The translations under genes and the position numbers were made by a program. Shown one piece after another: positions 26,942-34,000 of a DNA stretch of 64,000 bases; the stretch's first letter is position 1, and each line of letters opens with the position of its first letter. The notes under the pieces were generated by a model. That model was not told where the DNA came from. It was given only the letters and a program-made list of their open reading frames with translations, and ran no database searches. Source of the DNA: an uncultured Parasphingopyxis sp. (GTDB taxonomy: Bacteria; Pseudomonadota; Alphaproteobacteria; Sphingomonadales; Sphingomonadaceae); NCBI GenBank assembly GCA_905479515.1, contig CAJQMX010000025.1, positions 1 to 64,000 on the forward strand. Reading direction: 5' to 3'.

Positions 26942-27198
26942 GAGCGGGTGATCACACTTGAGGACTGGCTCAACATACGGCGAACTTACCAGATGATCGC
27001 GAAATGTTAATTCGATTGCTTGCAATCATGGTTTACAATTATGCATCGGCGCTAGCTCGAAGGGGAGCAGGAGTTTGGTATCGTCACTCATGATCGAAAT
27101 ACACTGGATGAGGTTGGTCTGAGGACGCTCGACGGTTTGGGTAACTGCAACGAGAACAGAATCGACCGGTAAGACAGCTGAGGCTTTTCCACCGCAGG

Positions 27199-27567
27199 TC
27201 AGCCGCTTGCCGCGTCAACCGGCGTATTCTGCCCGGCGGCGAGCCACCAGGCTCCATTGCGCTGGACAAGGACGTAGAGCGCCATTTCCGAGAATGCCTG
27301 ATCGGGGGCCATCGCCGTTCCATCCGCATCGATAGCCTGCCGCCAGACCTGAGAGATGACCACATCCGGCGCGATCCTGCGGGCCGAAACGATCTCGTGC
27401 CGCGAATGTCCGACGCTGCGTTCCGCCTGAAGCCGCCGGTGGATCGCATGAAGCTCGTCATAGCCGACGAGCGTCTGGCCATAGGGAGAGCCCCAGATCA
27501 CCTCATCGGCATCGCCCGCGTCGAGACCTTCCTGCAGCTCGGCAACGAGGTCATTTTCCGTGGAAAT
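27199..27567 (-). pseudogene. SnoaL-like/DUF4440 protein, probably degenerate
   Basis: The 3' part encodes a typical NTF2-like fold ending: VIWGSPYGQTLVGYDELHAIHRRLQ, then AFSEMALYVLVQRNGAWWLAAGQNTPV. The frame is open up to 27567 but has no good start codon (ATT at 27567, GTG at about 27504). Between LQEGLDAGDADE and VIWGSPYG some ten residues expected in this family appear to be missing. So it is likely an internally deleted or 5'-damaged copy. If translated from an ATT or from the ATG-less 5' end it would give about 123 residues. The opposite-strand gene at 27600 starts only 33 bases away. Confidence 0.45.
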
Positions 27568-27599
27568 ACTGGACTTTGATCAAATTTTCGGTGGTTATC

Positions 27600-27953
27600 A
27601 TGCGACGCGCGCTGTTTGCCGTCTTGTTTCTCGCCATTGCTGTGGAGGCCGGCCGGTCTTGCGCCGGAAGGCTGGGGGCGCAGCGAAAGGACGCGTTGGT
27701 CGTTTATGCCGCCCCTGGCGGCGACGAAGTGATGCTGTTTGCGCCCCCCAGAGACAAGGAAGCGATGCCGACTTCGCAGGCGCTCGTAAATGCGAGCGGC
27801 GGGCGCCTCGATCATTCGAAAATGTATCTTGACGGTCCGATGGCGGTGTTCGAATTCGCTTTCGAGAAACGCGGCGTCGCCATGGCCGGGGCCGTCTTTG
27901 GCGCAGATCAGTCTCAAACCATCCGCTTAAATTTAACGGAGTCTAAACGCTAG
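27600..27953 (+). CDS. Secreted hypothetical protein
   Basis: 117 residues from ATG at 27600. The N-terminus MRRALFAVLFLAIAVEA is a good signal peptide. The mature part is small and acidic-basic mixed (DALVVYAAPGGDEVMLFAPP, then DGPMAVFEFAFEKRGVAMAGAVFG) with no recognised motif. An open frame extends to a TTG at 27576, but that would give an odd leader. It sits alone between a damaged SnoaL-like gene and a diguanylate cyclase, without clear operon partner. Confidence 0.5.
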   Translation: MRRALFAVLFLAIAVEAGRSCAGRLGAQRKDALVVYAAPGGDEVMLFAPPRDKEAMPTSQALVNASGGRLDHSKMYLDGPMAVFEFAFEKRGVAMAGAVFGADQSQTIRLNLTESKR

Positions 27954-28000
27954 CGCCCGCAGATTGGGACTAGAGGCGCCGGACCGATTGAATTTTTCTT

Positions 28001-28025
28001 GCGCCGAGCGCCGAGCGCCGAGCGG
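28001..28025 (+). repeat. Tandem heptamer GCGCCGA
   Basis: Three full copies of GCGCCGA plus a partial one, in the 130-base gap before the diguanylate cyclase. Such short tandem repeats vary by slippage; a role in expression of the downstream gene is possible but not shown. Confidence 0.5.
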
Positions 28026-28085
28026 AGTGTGGGAAGCTGGTGCAGCTAGCCTTCCGAGGCGCCAAATACCTCTTGGGAGGCGATT

Positions 28086-29456
28086 GTGCTGAACACATTT
28101 TTCACAGGAAAATCGCTCCGGTTCTGGATCGGCGCCGGCTTGACGTTAGCGATTGCGCCACTGGCGGTAGCGGCCCTCGCAGGCTATTTTCTCCTCAGCA
28201 ACACGGTCATCGGGTCGTTCCATGACGCTTCGGTGCGCGAACGCGAACAGGTTGCGCCTATCCAGTCCCTTCGCGTGCTCGTCTGGGACACTCTCATTCC
28301 AGTGGACGAATTCGTTGACGAAGGCGGCGTGCGGCGGCCTGGCGCCTACAGGGCGCTGCGATCGAGAATAGAGTCGGGGTTTGCGGATCTGAAACGCGAG
28401 TTCGACAGCGAGCCCGCCGCCTTGACGCTGGTCGATCGTGCGCTCGAATGCTGGACAGACGCAGACCGCCTCGCAACGGAGCTCCTGTCCGTGGAGCGCC
28501 CGCCCGGTGATCCGGAGGCGGCGGTGATGATGGAACGGTTTCACGGCCTCGTCGCGTCAAGTTCCGACCGGCTTGGCGGCGCTTACGAGAAAGTCGCCAT
28601 GGAGATCGAGGCCGATCACAATGCCGCTGTCACGGCTTTCGAGCAGGTGAAGGAAGCTGCGGCTTTGGCGGCGATCATATCCGCCCTTGCGGTCATTGCC
28701 GGCATTGTGTTGATCGGGCGCGTCATGGCGGCGAGCGTGGACCGGCTGGTTGATGGCGCTAGCCGGGTCGCGGAGGGGGAACGCGAGCACCGGATTGATG
28801 TCCGCGTGCCGCCTGAACTGCGGCGTGTCGCGGATGAATTCAACCGCATGATCAAGCGCATTCAGGAATCGGAAGCGACACTGTCCGAGCTGGCGCGCAT
28901 AGACGGTCTGACAGGCTTGCAAAACCGGCGCGCCTTTGACGAAGCGCTCGCCGAGATGCATGCGCGGATGCGAAGAACAGACGAGACGGGCGCAGTGCTG
29001 TTCGTCGATGTCGATCACTTCAAGCGCATCAACGACACCTATGGGCACGCCGCCGGCGACGATGTATTGCGGGCGATCTCGAAGCTCGTCACGTCGAGCC
29101 TGCGTCCCTTCGATGGCATTTATCGCATCGGTGGTGAGGAATTCTGCGTCCTGTTGCCGGGCGTCAGCATGACGGCGGCGAGCGACCTCGCCGAAAGGCT
29201 GCGCGAGGAAGTCGCGGATCATCCGGTCGCGGCCAATGGCAGCGAAATTGCGATCACCGTGAGCATCGGCGGTGCAAAAGCGATCCCAGGGCTCGACCCC
29301 GTCAAGATTGTCGAGGCGGCCGACGCCGCCCTTTACCGGGCAAAGACGACCGGACGCAACCGCGTCGTTCTGATCGATGAATTCGGCGCGCACAGGGGAG
29401 GCGTTGTACCGCTCGATCAGCAGGCGAAGAAAGGCCGGACGGGCGGATCATCGTGA
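28086..29456 (+). CDS. Membrane-bound diguanylate cyclase (HAMP-GGDEF)
   Basis: 456 residues. One transmembrane helix near residues 15-40 (LTLAIAPLAVAALAGYFLL), a helical periplasmic sensor of about 150 residues, a second helix (LAAIISALAVIAGIVLIGRVM), a HAMP domain (ASRVAEGEREHRIDVRVPPELRRVADEFNRMI) and a GGDEF domain. The catalytic motif is RIGGEEF, and RPFD lies five residues before GGEEF, the classic inhibitory I-site. It should therefore make cyclic di-GMP and be product-inhibited. Start is GTG at 28086 with GGGAGG at 28075-28080. No partner gene is evident; it lies at the edge of a rearranged stretch. Confidence 0.9.
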   Translation: MLNTFFTGKSLRFWIGAGLTLAIAPLAVAALAGYFLLSNTVIGSFHDASVREREQVAPIQSLRVLVWDTLIPVDEFVDEGGVRRPGAYRALRSRIESGFADLKREFDSEPAALTLVDRALECWTDADRLATELLSVERPPGDPEAAVMMERFHGLVASSSDRLGGAYEKVAMEIEADHNAAVTAFEQVKEAAALAAIISALAVIAGIVLIGRVMAASVDRLVDGASRVAEGEREHRIDVRVPPELRRVADEFNRMIKRIQESEATLSELARIDGLTGLQNRRAFDEALAEMHARMRRTDETGAVLFVDVDHFKRINDTYGHAAGDDVLRAISKLVTSSLRPFDGIYRIGGEEFCVLLPGVSMTAASDLAERLREEVADHPVAANGSEIAITVSIGGAKAIPGLDPVKIVEAADAALYRAKTTGRNRVVLIDEFGAHRGGVVPLDQQAKKGRTGGSS

Positions 29457-29489
29457 AGCGGGCGAACTCCTTCAGATGAGGGAGGCCAG

Positions 29490-29639
29490 ATGAAAAAGGA
29501 CCGTCTCAACGTCTATTTCGACACGTCGCTCTCAGCGGAACTGGACGCGCTAGCCGCCCACCGAAAAGTCTCGAAGTCGCTTATTGTCGAGGCAGTGCTC
29601 GCCGCCTTCCTCTCAGACCGTCAGCCAGACGATGACTAA
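29490..29639 (+). CDS. Short CopG-type ribbon-helix-helix protein
   Basis: 49 residues from ATG at 29490: RLNVYFDTSLSAELDALAAHRKVSKSLIVEAVLAAFLS. This is the N-terminal RHH domain of the CopG proteins that usually sit beside virD4/traG in trb conjugation loci. Those are over 100 residues long; here the helical C-terminal half is absent, and the ABC/MarR chimera begins a few bases on. It may be a functional minimal RHH protein or a truncated ICE gene left by rearrangement. A full-length relative lies at 53960 in this window. Confidence 0.6.
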   Translation: MKKDRLNVYFDTSLSAELDALAAHRKVSKSLIVEAVLAAFLSDRQPDDD

Positions 29640-29653
29640 GCCACTTGCACGCC

Positions 29654-30178
29654 TCATTGGGGGCAGCCCTCCATCTCTTTGGCGATGATCCGAAAATATC
29701 CCGGCAGGACTGCGTCGAGCCGGTCCTTTCCGAGGGGCGTCATGTCGATGAGGCGGATGCGGAAGCCCTGCAGCCCATTCTTCAGTGTCTGGGCGATCGC
29801 GCCGGTCGAGCGCTGAAGATGGAAGCGCAAGGGCAGCGCCATCACGTGCGCGAAGAGCTTCCGGCTTATCGACTGTTCGGCCCCGCCGAAAAGCAGCATG
29901 CGCAATTCGCCGGCGAGGCGGCTGAACCCTTGCGCGCCGACATAGACGCCGAGCAGGACAACCGGCGCGACGACAAGGCTGGACGTCGAGGGCGGCGCGC
30001 GGGCGCCCGATAGCGTGTCGATGAGGAGCTTGAGGGCGACGGGACCGAGGGCCGAAAGGGTCGAGGCCGCGGCGACGCACAGAAAGGCTGCAAGGATGCG
30101 GGCGCCGTCCGCCTTGCTGAGCAAGGGACGGATGGCGGCAAAGCCTCGCCGAAGATTACCGCTCTGCGTGCTGTTCTT
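29654..30178 (-). pseudogene. ABC-exporter N-terminal fragment joined to a MarR-like tail
   Basis: The minus-strand frame encodes the start of an Atm1/HlyB-type exporter membrane domain (NLRRGFAAIRPLL, ALGPVALKLLIDTL, then RKLFAHVMALPLRFHLQRSTGAIAQTLKNGLQGF). Right after QGF it becomes RLIDMTPLGKDRLDAVLPGYFRIIAKEM, which reads like the C-terminus of a MarR regulator (winged-helix end and dimer helix), and stops. The ATPase domain is absent. Upstream the frame is open past 30178, where the sequence switches to DUF2285. So two ends of deletion or recombination events are visible. No functional product is expected. Confidence 0.55.
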
Positions 30179-30190
30179 TTCTGGGAACTC

Positions 30191-30940
30191 TTGCGCCGAA
30201 ATCCAGACTTCCTGAAGGACTCATCTCATTCTTCCGCCAGTGAGCTTAGCTTCACTCCCGCCTGCCATCAGATCACACTCGTCCGACCTCGAGCCTCTCA
30301 GGTGCTAGCCGAGCGCTGGGGGCTGGCCTTCTTTCCAGATCCAGAGGAATGCGGCCTTGAAGCAGACGCCTTCTGGTCGGGAGGTCTCTATCCGAGACGT
30401 GTCTATATGCAGGTTTCTCCGAGTGGTCCGAATGAATCTTGCGAATTCTACGATCGCACTGTGGGCATCTGCCGGATCACGCACTTTACAGACATGGCGG
30501 GCCGAGAGCATTTCCTGCTGAAGGGTAATGGCTGCGTTATTCAGGTGTTCTGCACGGGCATGTCATTGCTTGCCCGCGAGCCGGTCAAGCTCAGCTTCAT
30601 TATCGACAGTCTCGATGAATTTCAGATCAAACTGAAAACGCTTCAACGGGCGCAACGCGTCTACGATCCACAATCGGAGACAGAAATTCCTGAATGGACC
30701 CGCCACTCACTTTCGCTCCGCAATGCACTGGTAGCCCTTGATTGCCACGATGCTGGTAAGTCCTACTTCGAAACCGCCTCCTTCATCTACGGCGATGTCC
30801 GTGCCAAGGACGCCTGGGACAGTCCCAGCCGCGCCATGAAAGATGAGATGAAGCGGGCCCTCGCCCGTGGACGGGAGCTCAGGGATGGCGCCTATTCCTC
30901 GCTACTGGGCCCCGTCGAGAACGCGCAGATGTTAGCCTGA
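30191..30940 (+). CDS. DUF2285 family regulator, 5'-truncated first copy
   Basis: 249 residues if translation begins at TTG 30191. The body is a close parallel of the next gene (FWSGGLYPRRVYMQVSP against FWIPALYARALTVQITP; TSFIYGDVRAKDAWDSPSRAMKDEMKRALARGRELRDGAY at the end). The C-terminal half is the DUF2285 domain. Aligning it with the second copy, about the first 28 residues are missing and the frame upstream runs into ABC-transporter sequence without a start codon. DUF2285 proteins related to FseA of the Mesorhizobium symbiosis island activate ICE excision, so a regulatory role is likely in the intact ancestor. Whether this copy is still made is doubtful. Confidence 0.65.
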   Translation: MRRNPDFLKDSSHSSASELSFTPACHQITLVRPRASQVLAERWGLAFFPDPEECGLEADAFWSGGLYPRRVYMQVSPSGPNESCEFYDRTVGICRITHFTDMAGREHFLLKGNGCVIQVFCTGMSLLAREPVKLSFIIDSLDEFQIKLKTLQRAQRVYDPQSETEIPEWTRHSLSLRNALVALDCHDAGKSYFETASFIYGDVRAKDAWDSPSRAMKDEMKRALARGRELRDGAYSSLLGPVENAQMLA

Positions 30941-30991
30941 GGTCGAAAGTGGCATTCCTTTTGCAGCACCCGCCTGCGAGGGAGTCACCCG

Positions 30992-31816
30992 ATGAGGACG
31001 GCCGCCACGCACTCGGTCCGGATTGAACTGGACGATTATGCTTATACCTGCCGGCTGTCGCGGAGCCGCTGGGCATGGGAATTTCTGCGGCGTAATCCCG
31101 AGTTCAGGACGGCGGCCAGCGCATCTGACCCGTCTCAAATCTCTGAAAAGCCCGCCTGCAACGACATCCGGCTTTTGCGTCCCTTGTGCGATCAGGTCGA
31201 TGCGGAAAAGTTTGGCCTGGTTTTCTTTCCCGACATGCATGCCAATGGCCATGACGCCGATGTGTTCTGGATCCCTGCCCTCTATGCCCGCGCCCTGACC
31301 GTCCAGATCACGCCGCGCCATCCAAGCGAAGCCGACGAGATTTTCGAGCAGACGACAGCTGTCTGTGAGATTACGCACCTGACCGACCGCGTCGGCCGCG
31401 AATATCTCCTGCTCCGCGGCAATGATCATGTCGTCCAGGTTGCCTGTTCAGGCCTTTCCCTGCTCAGCGTCGAGCCGGTGCGTATCAAGCTGATCATCGA
31501 CCAGGTCGCGACCTTGGATGATACACTGAGAGTTATCGCCAAGGCGCAGCGCATCCTTGGCAAGGCCGAGTATGACATCTCTCCCGACTGGACCCGGACG
31601 TCGCTGGCGTATCGTAATGCGCTCATTGCGCTCGATGCCCATGAAGCCGGCCTCACCTATTTCGAGACCGCCTGCATTATTTACGGCAAGGACCGTGTCG
31701 ACGAGGCCTGGCGCAGCGCAAGCCGGGCCATGAAGGACGAAATGCGCCGTGCCCTTTCCCGTGGCCGTGAACTGCGGGATAGCGGCTACAGGGATCTTCT
31801 CACAGCACAGACCTGA
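30992..31816 (+). CDS. DUF2285 family regulator, full-length second copy
   Basis: 274 residues from ATG 30992. N-terminal YAYTCRLSRSRWAWEFLRRNPEFR is the conserved helix found in ICE-associated relatives, followed by a beta-rich segment, and then DUF2285 (RIKLIIDQVATLDDTLRVIAKAQRIL...LAYRNALIALDAHEAGLTYFETACIIYG). It follows copy one by 51 bases on the same strand. DUF2285/FseA-type proteins turn on excision genes in rhizobial ICEs; I infer a similar master-activator role here. A strong run of hairpins follows the gene. Confidence 0.72.
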   Translation: MRTAATHSVRIELDDYAYTCRLSRSRWAWEFLRRNPEFRTAASASDPSQISEKPACNDIRLLRPLCDQVDAEKFGLVFFPDMHANGHDADVFWIPALYARALTVQITPRHPSEADEIFEQTTAVCEITHLTDRVGREYLLLRGNDHVVQVACSGLSLLSVEPVRIKLIIDQVATLDDTLRVIAKAQRILGKAEYDISPDWTRTSLAYRNALIALDAHEAGLTYFETACIIYGKDRVDEAWRSASRAMKDEMRRALSRGRELRDSGYRDLLTAQT

Positions 31817-31846
31817 TAAGGCGTCAGGCCTTGATTTGGCGATCAT

Positions 31847-31945
31847 CCCTCGCTCGCACGAGGGGGCTGTTTCGCAGGTGGCAGGCCACCTGCGGCCCGC
31901 CTCGTCTCCGGACCCCTGGACTGCCCTTGTCGGGCAGCCCAGGGG
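31847..31945. repeat. Three consecutive hairpins between DUF2285 and GNAT genes
   Basis: First, CCCTCG-N6-CGAGGG at 31847-31864. Second, GCAGGTGGC-AG-GCCACCTGC at 31874-31893. Third, CCCCTGG-A-CTGCCC at 31913-31926 pairing with GGGCAG-C-CCAGGGG at 31932-31945 around the loop TTGTC. The stems are perfect or have one mismatch. The genes on either side converge, so bidirectional termination is the simplest role. The lack of a T tract and the clustering leave a structured-DNA role, such as an origin, open. Confidence 0.6.
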
Positions 31946-32048
31946 CATGCGGGTGTCTCGCCGGTGATCGCGCCAGCCTGCGCTTCCCACTGACAAGCAG
32001 AGGGGTCGCAGGCTGCTCGGCATTCGTATGCCTGGCGAAGTCGCAGGA

Positions 32049-32480
32049 TCAATGCTCCTCTGATTTATCGAGCCATTTGCCGAAAACGGTCACGTCCTGG
32101 GACGCATAGCCAAGCGTCTCGTAGAATTGACGGGCGGTCTCATTTCCCGTGCGCACCATGAGCTGGATTTTGGGCACGCCCCGGCTGACGAGCCAGAGTT
32201 CGGCTTCAGCCATCATTTCGCGTCCATGGCCATGGCCTTGGCGCTCTGGATGGACGGCGAGGTAATAGATCCAGCCCCTATGTCCGTCATGACCGACCAT
32301 GACAGATCCGATCAATTCATCCTGCTTGATCCCCACCATGAGCGTAGCTTCGCGGGTCTGCATGGCACGTGCGATATCTGACGCAGCATCATTCCAGGGA
32401 CGTACAAGCCCGCACACTTCCCACAGCGCCACGACAGCGTCTCGGTCAATATCTCGATAGGTGCGGATATGCAGGCTCAT
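32049..32480 (-). CDS. GNAT family N-acetyltransferase
   Basis: 143 residues from ATG 32480; a GTG nine codons upstream is possible. The acetyl-CoA site is visible as IYYLAVHPERQGHGHGREMMAEAE (Arg/Gln-X-X-Gly-X-Gly/His), followed by LMVRTGNETARQFYETLGY. The beginning LHIRTYRDIDRDAVVALWEVCGLVRPWN resembles YpeA-type GNAT enzymes of unknown target. It sits between ICE regulators and ardA on the opposite strand. Its substrate is unknown. Confidence 0.82.
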   Translation of the reverse strand: MSLHIRTYRDIDRDAVVALWEVCGLVRPWNDAASDIARAMQTREATLMVGIKQDELIGSVMVGHDGHRGWIYYLAVHPERQGHGHGREMMAEAELWLVSRGVPKIQLMVRTGNETARQFYETLGYASQDVTVFGKWLDKSEEH

Positions 32481-32766
32481 GGGCACATGTCTTGCCGGAT
32501 TCGGCACTATTGGCGCGCTCTGGCCTGCATCTGTCTTCCCGGCGTCCAGGACTGTCCTCCTCTCAGACGGAGGTGGGCGGACGACCGGTCTGCCCGGACC
32601 CGCCCCTGGCGCAAGGCGACGGGTCTGAAAGCGTCTTGAAGCTTCACGGCCGTCCTACCTTCCCGCCTTGCCCCAGCGGCTAGGAGGTCCGGCCTGCCGG
32701 CCTTCTCGCCGCCCACCCCCGCTTGATGCGGGAGGGACATTTGGGCGGGGAAGCGAGATTTGACCC

Positions 32767-33330
32767 ATGACCACACCCCAGCCCTTAGCCCCCCTTGCGG
32801 CAGACGCTGCACCCACATCTGAAACCCGCCCCCGTATCTATGTGGCCTGCCTTGCCGCCTACAATAATGGCTGCCTGCATGGGCGCTGGATAGACGCCAC
32901 CACGCCCGATAAAATCATGGCCGAGGTGCGCGCCATGCTGGCAGACTCGCCGCTGCCAGATGCCGAGGAATGGGCGATCCATGATTATGAAGGCTTCGAA
33001 GGCGCACACCTGTCGGAATATGCGAGCTTTGCGACGGTCTGCGATCTGGCCGAGTTCATTGCCGAACATGGCAGGCTCGGCGCGCTGGTTCATCGCCATT
33101 TCGGCGATGACCTTGAGCAGGCCGTGGCCGCTTTCGACGACTATGCAGGCAGCTATGCAAGCTGCGCAGACTTCGCCGAGGCCCTGCACCGCGATACGGG
33201 CACTGAAATACCCGCCGCTCTTGAGTACTATATCGACTGGTCGGCGCTCGCCCGCGACATGGAGCTGAACGGCGACATCATGGTGTTCGAGACGGGGTTC
33301 GAAGACGTTCACGTCTTCTGGACGCGGTGA
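32767..33330 (+). CDS. ardA: Antirestriction protein ArdA
   Basis: 187 residues. ArdA signature: PRIYVACLAAYNNGCLHGRWIDA, EWAIHDYEGF, the acidic middle and IDWSALARDMELNGDIMVFE at the end. ArdA is a DNA mimic that inhibits type I restriction enzymes and protects the element during transfer. The 260-base gap before it is GC-rich and contains several short hairpins, including CCCGC-TTGAT-GCGGG. ArdA often leads the early-transferred region of a conjugative element. Confidence 0.93.
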   Translation: MTTPQPLAPLAADAAPTSETRPRIYVACLAAYNNGCLHGRWIDATTPDKIMAEVRAMLADSPLPDAEEWAIHDYEGFEGAHLSEYASFATVCDLAEFIAEHGRLGALVHRHFGDDLEQAVAAFDDYAGSYASCADFAEALHRDTGTEIPAALEYYIDWSALARDMELNGDIMVFETGFEDVHVFWTR

Positions 33331-33335
33331 GCGCC

Positions 33336-33530
33336 ATGGCGAGATTTCAGGCAAGACCGCGCGAAGATGGCCGTGGCCCCTATCGCTGGGCGCATGTCGT
33401 GAAGACCCCGCAAGGGTTCGCGCAAGGAACGATCTACCGCCAGTCAGGTGATCAGCTGGATGAGGCAGACGCGCGCGAACTGCGCGCGCTCGGCGACCAG
33501 ATGGGCTTCGAACTTCGGAGGGCATCATGA
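33336..33530 (+). CDS. Small conserved-looking hypothetical protein
   Basis: 64 residues from ATG 33336: FQARPREDGRGPYRWAHVVKTPQGFAQGTIYRQ, a charged and compact sequence. It starts six bases after the ardA stop (a GTG at 33327 overlaps that stop) and its own stop overlaps the next ATG. This tight packing with ardA and the following genes supports translation. No motif is recognised. Confidence 0.6.
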   Translation: MARFQARPREDGRGPYRWAHVVKTPQGFAQGTIYRQSGDQLDEADARELRALGDQMGFELRRAS

Positions 33531-34000
33531 GCTTTACCGAGCGGTTTGGCACGTTTGTCTGCATAGGCGATACGATCAGCTGCGAAGCCGAGGGTTTCAG
33601 CGTCACGGCCCGGATCGTGTTTGACGATTGCCCGGATGCGCCCGACCAGCGCCAGGACGGGTTCTGCCCTTCGCTGTACATCAATGATCCGGGATTCATC
33701 GGTCCCGGAAACGGGTTCCGCCAGCGCTTCGCTAAGGCGCAGGCCGAGGCCGAAGCTGTCATGGAGGCGTGGCGCAAGGATGAGTGGTTCTATAGCGGGA
33801 TTGTCTTGTCGGTCGCCCGCGGTGGCATCGACCTAGACACCCACGCGGCGAGCCTCTGGGGCGTCGAGTGTAACTATCCCGGCAGCGACAATGCCTACCT
33901 CGCCGAGGTGGCGAACGAGCTTTTGCCCGAAGCGCTGGACGCGGCAAGCGCCGCTGCGCAGCGCCTTGCTGACACCGTCACGGGATGGGCCGCGACATGA
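33527..34000 (+). CDS. Hypothetical protein of the ardA-parB run
   Basis: 157 residues. Start overlaps the previous stop by four bases (ATGA) and has GGAGGG upstream. The sequence shows TFVCIGDTISCEAEGFSVTARIVFDDCPDAPDQRQDGF, which predicts a beta domain, then an amphipathic helical C-terminus rich in Ala. I do not recognise a family, though I have seen similar proteins next to ParB-like genes on conjugative elements. The stop overlaps the start of the ParB-like gene. Confidence 0.6.
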   Translation: MSFTERFGTFVCIGDTISCEAEGFSVTARIVFDDCPDAPDQRQDGFCPSLYINDPGFIGPGNGFRQRFAKAQAEAEAVMEAWRKDEWFYSGIVLSVARGGIDLDTHAASLWGVECNYPGSDNAYLAEVANELLPEALDAASAAAQRLADTVTGWAAT

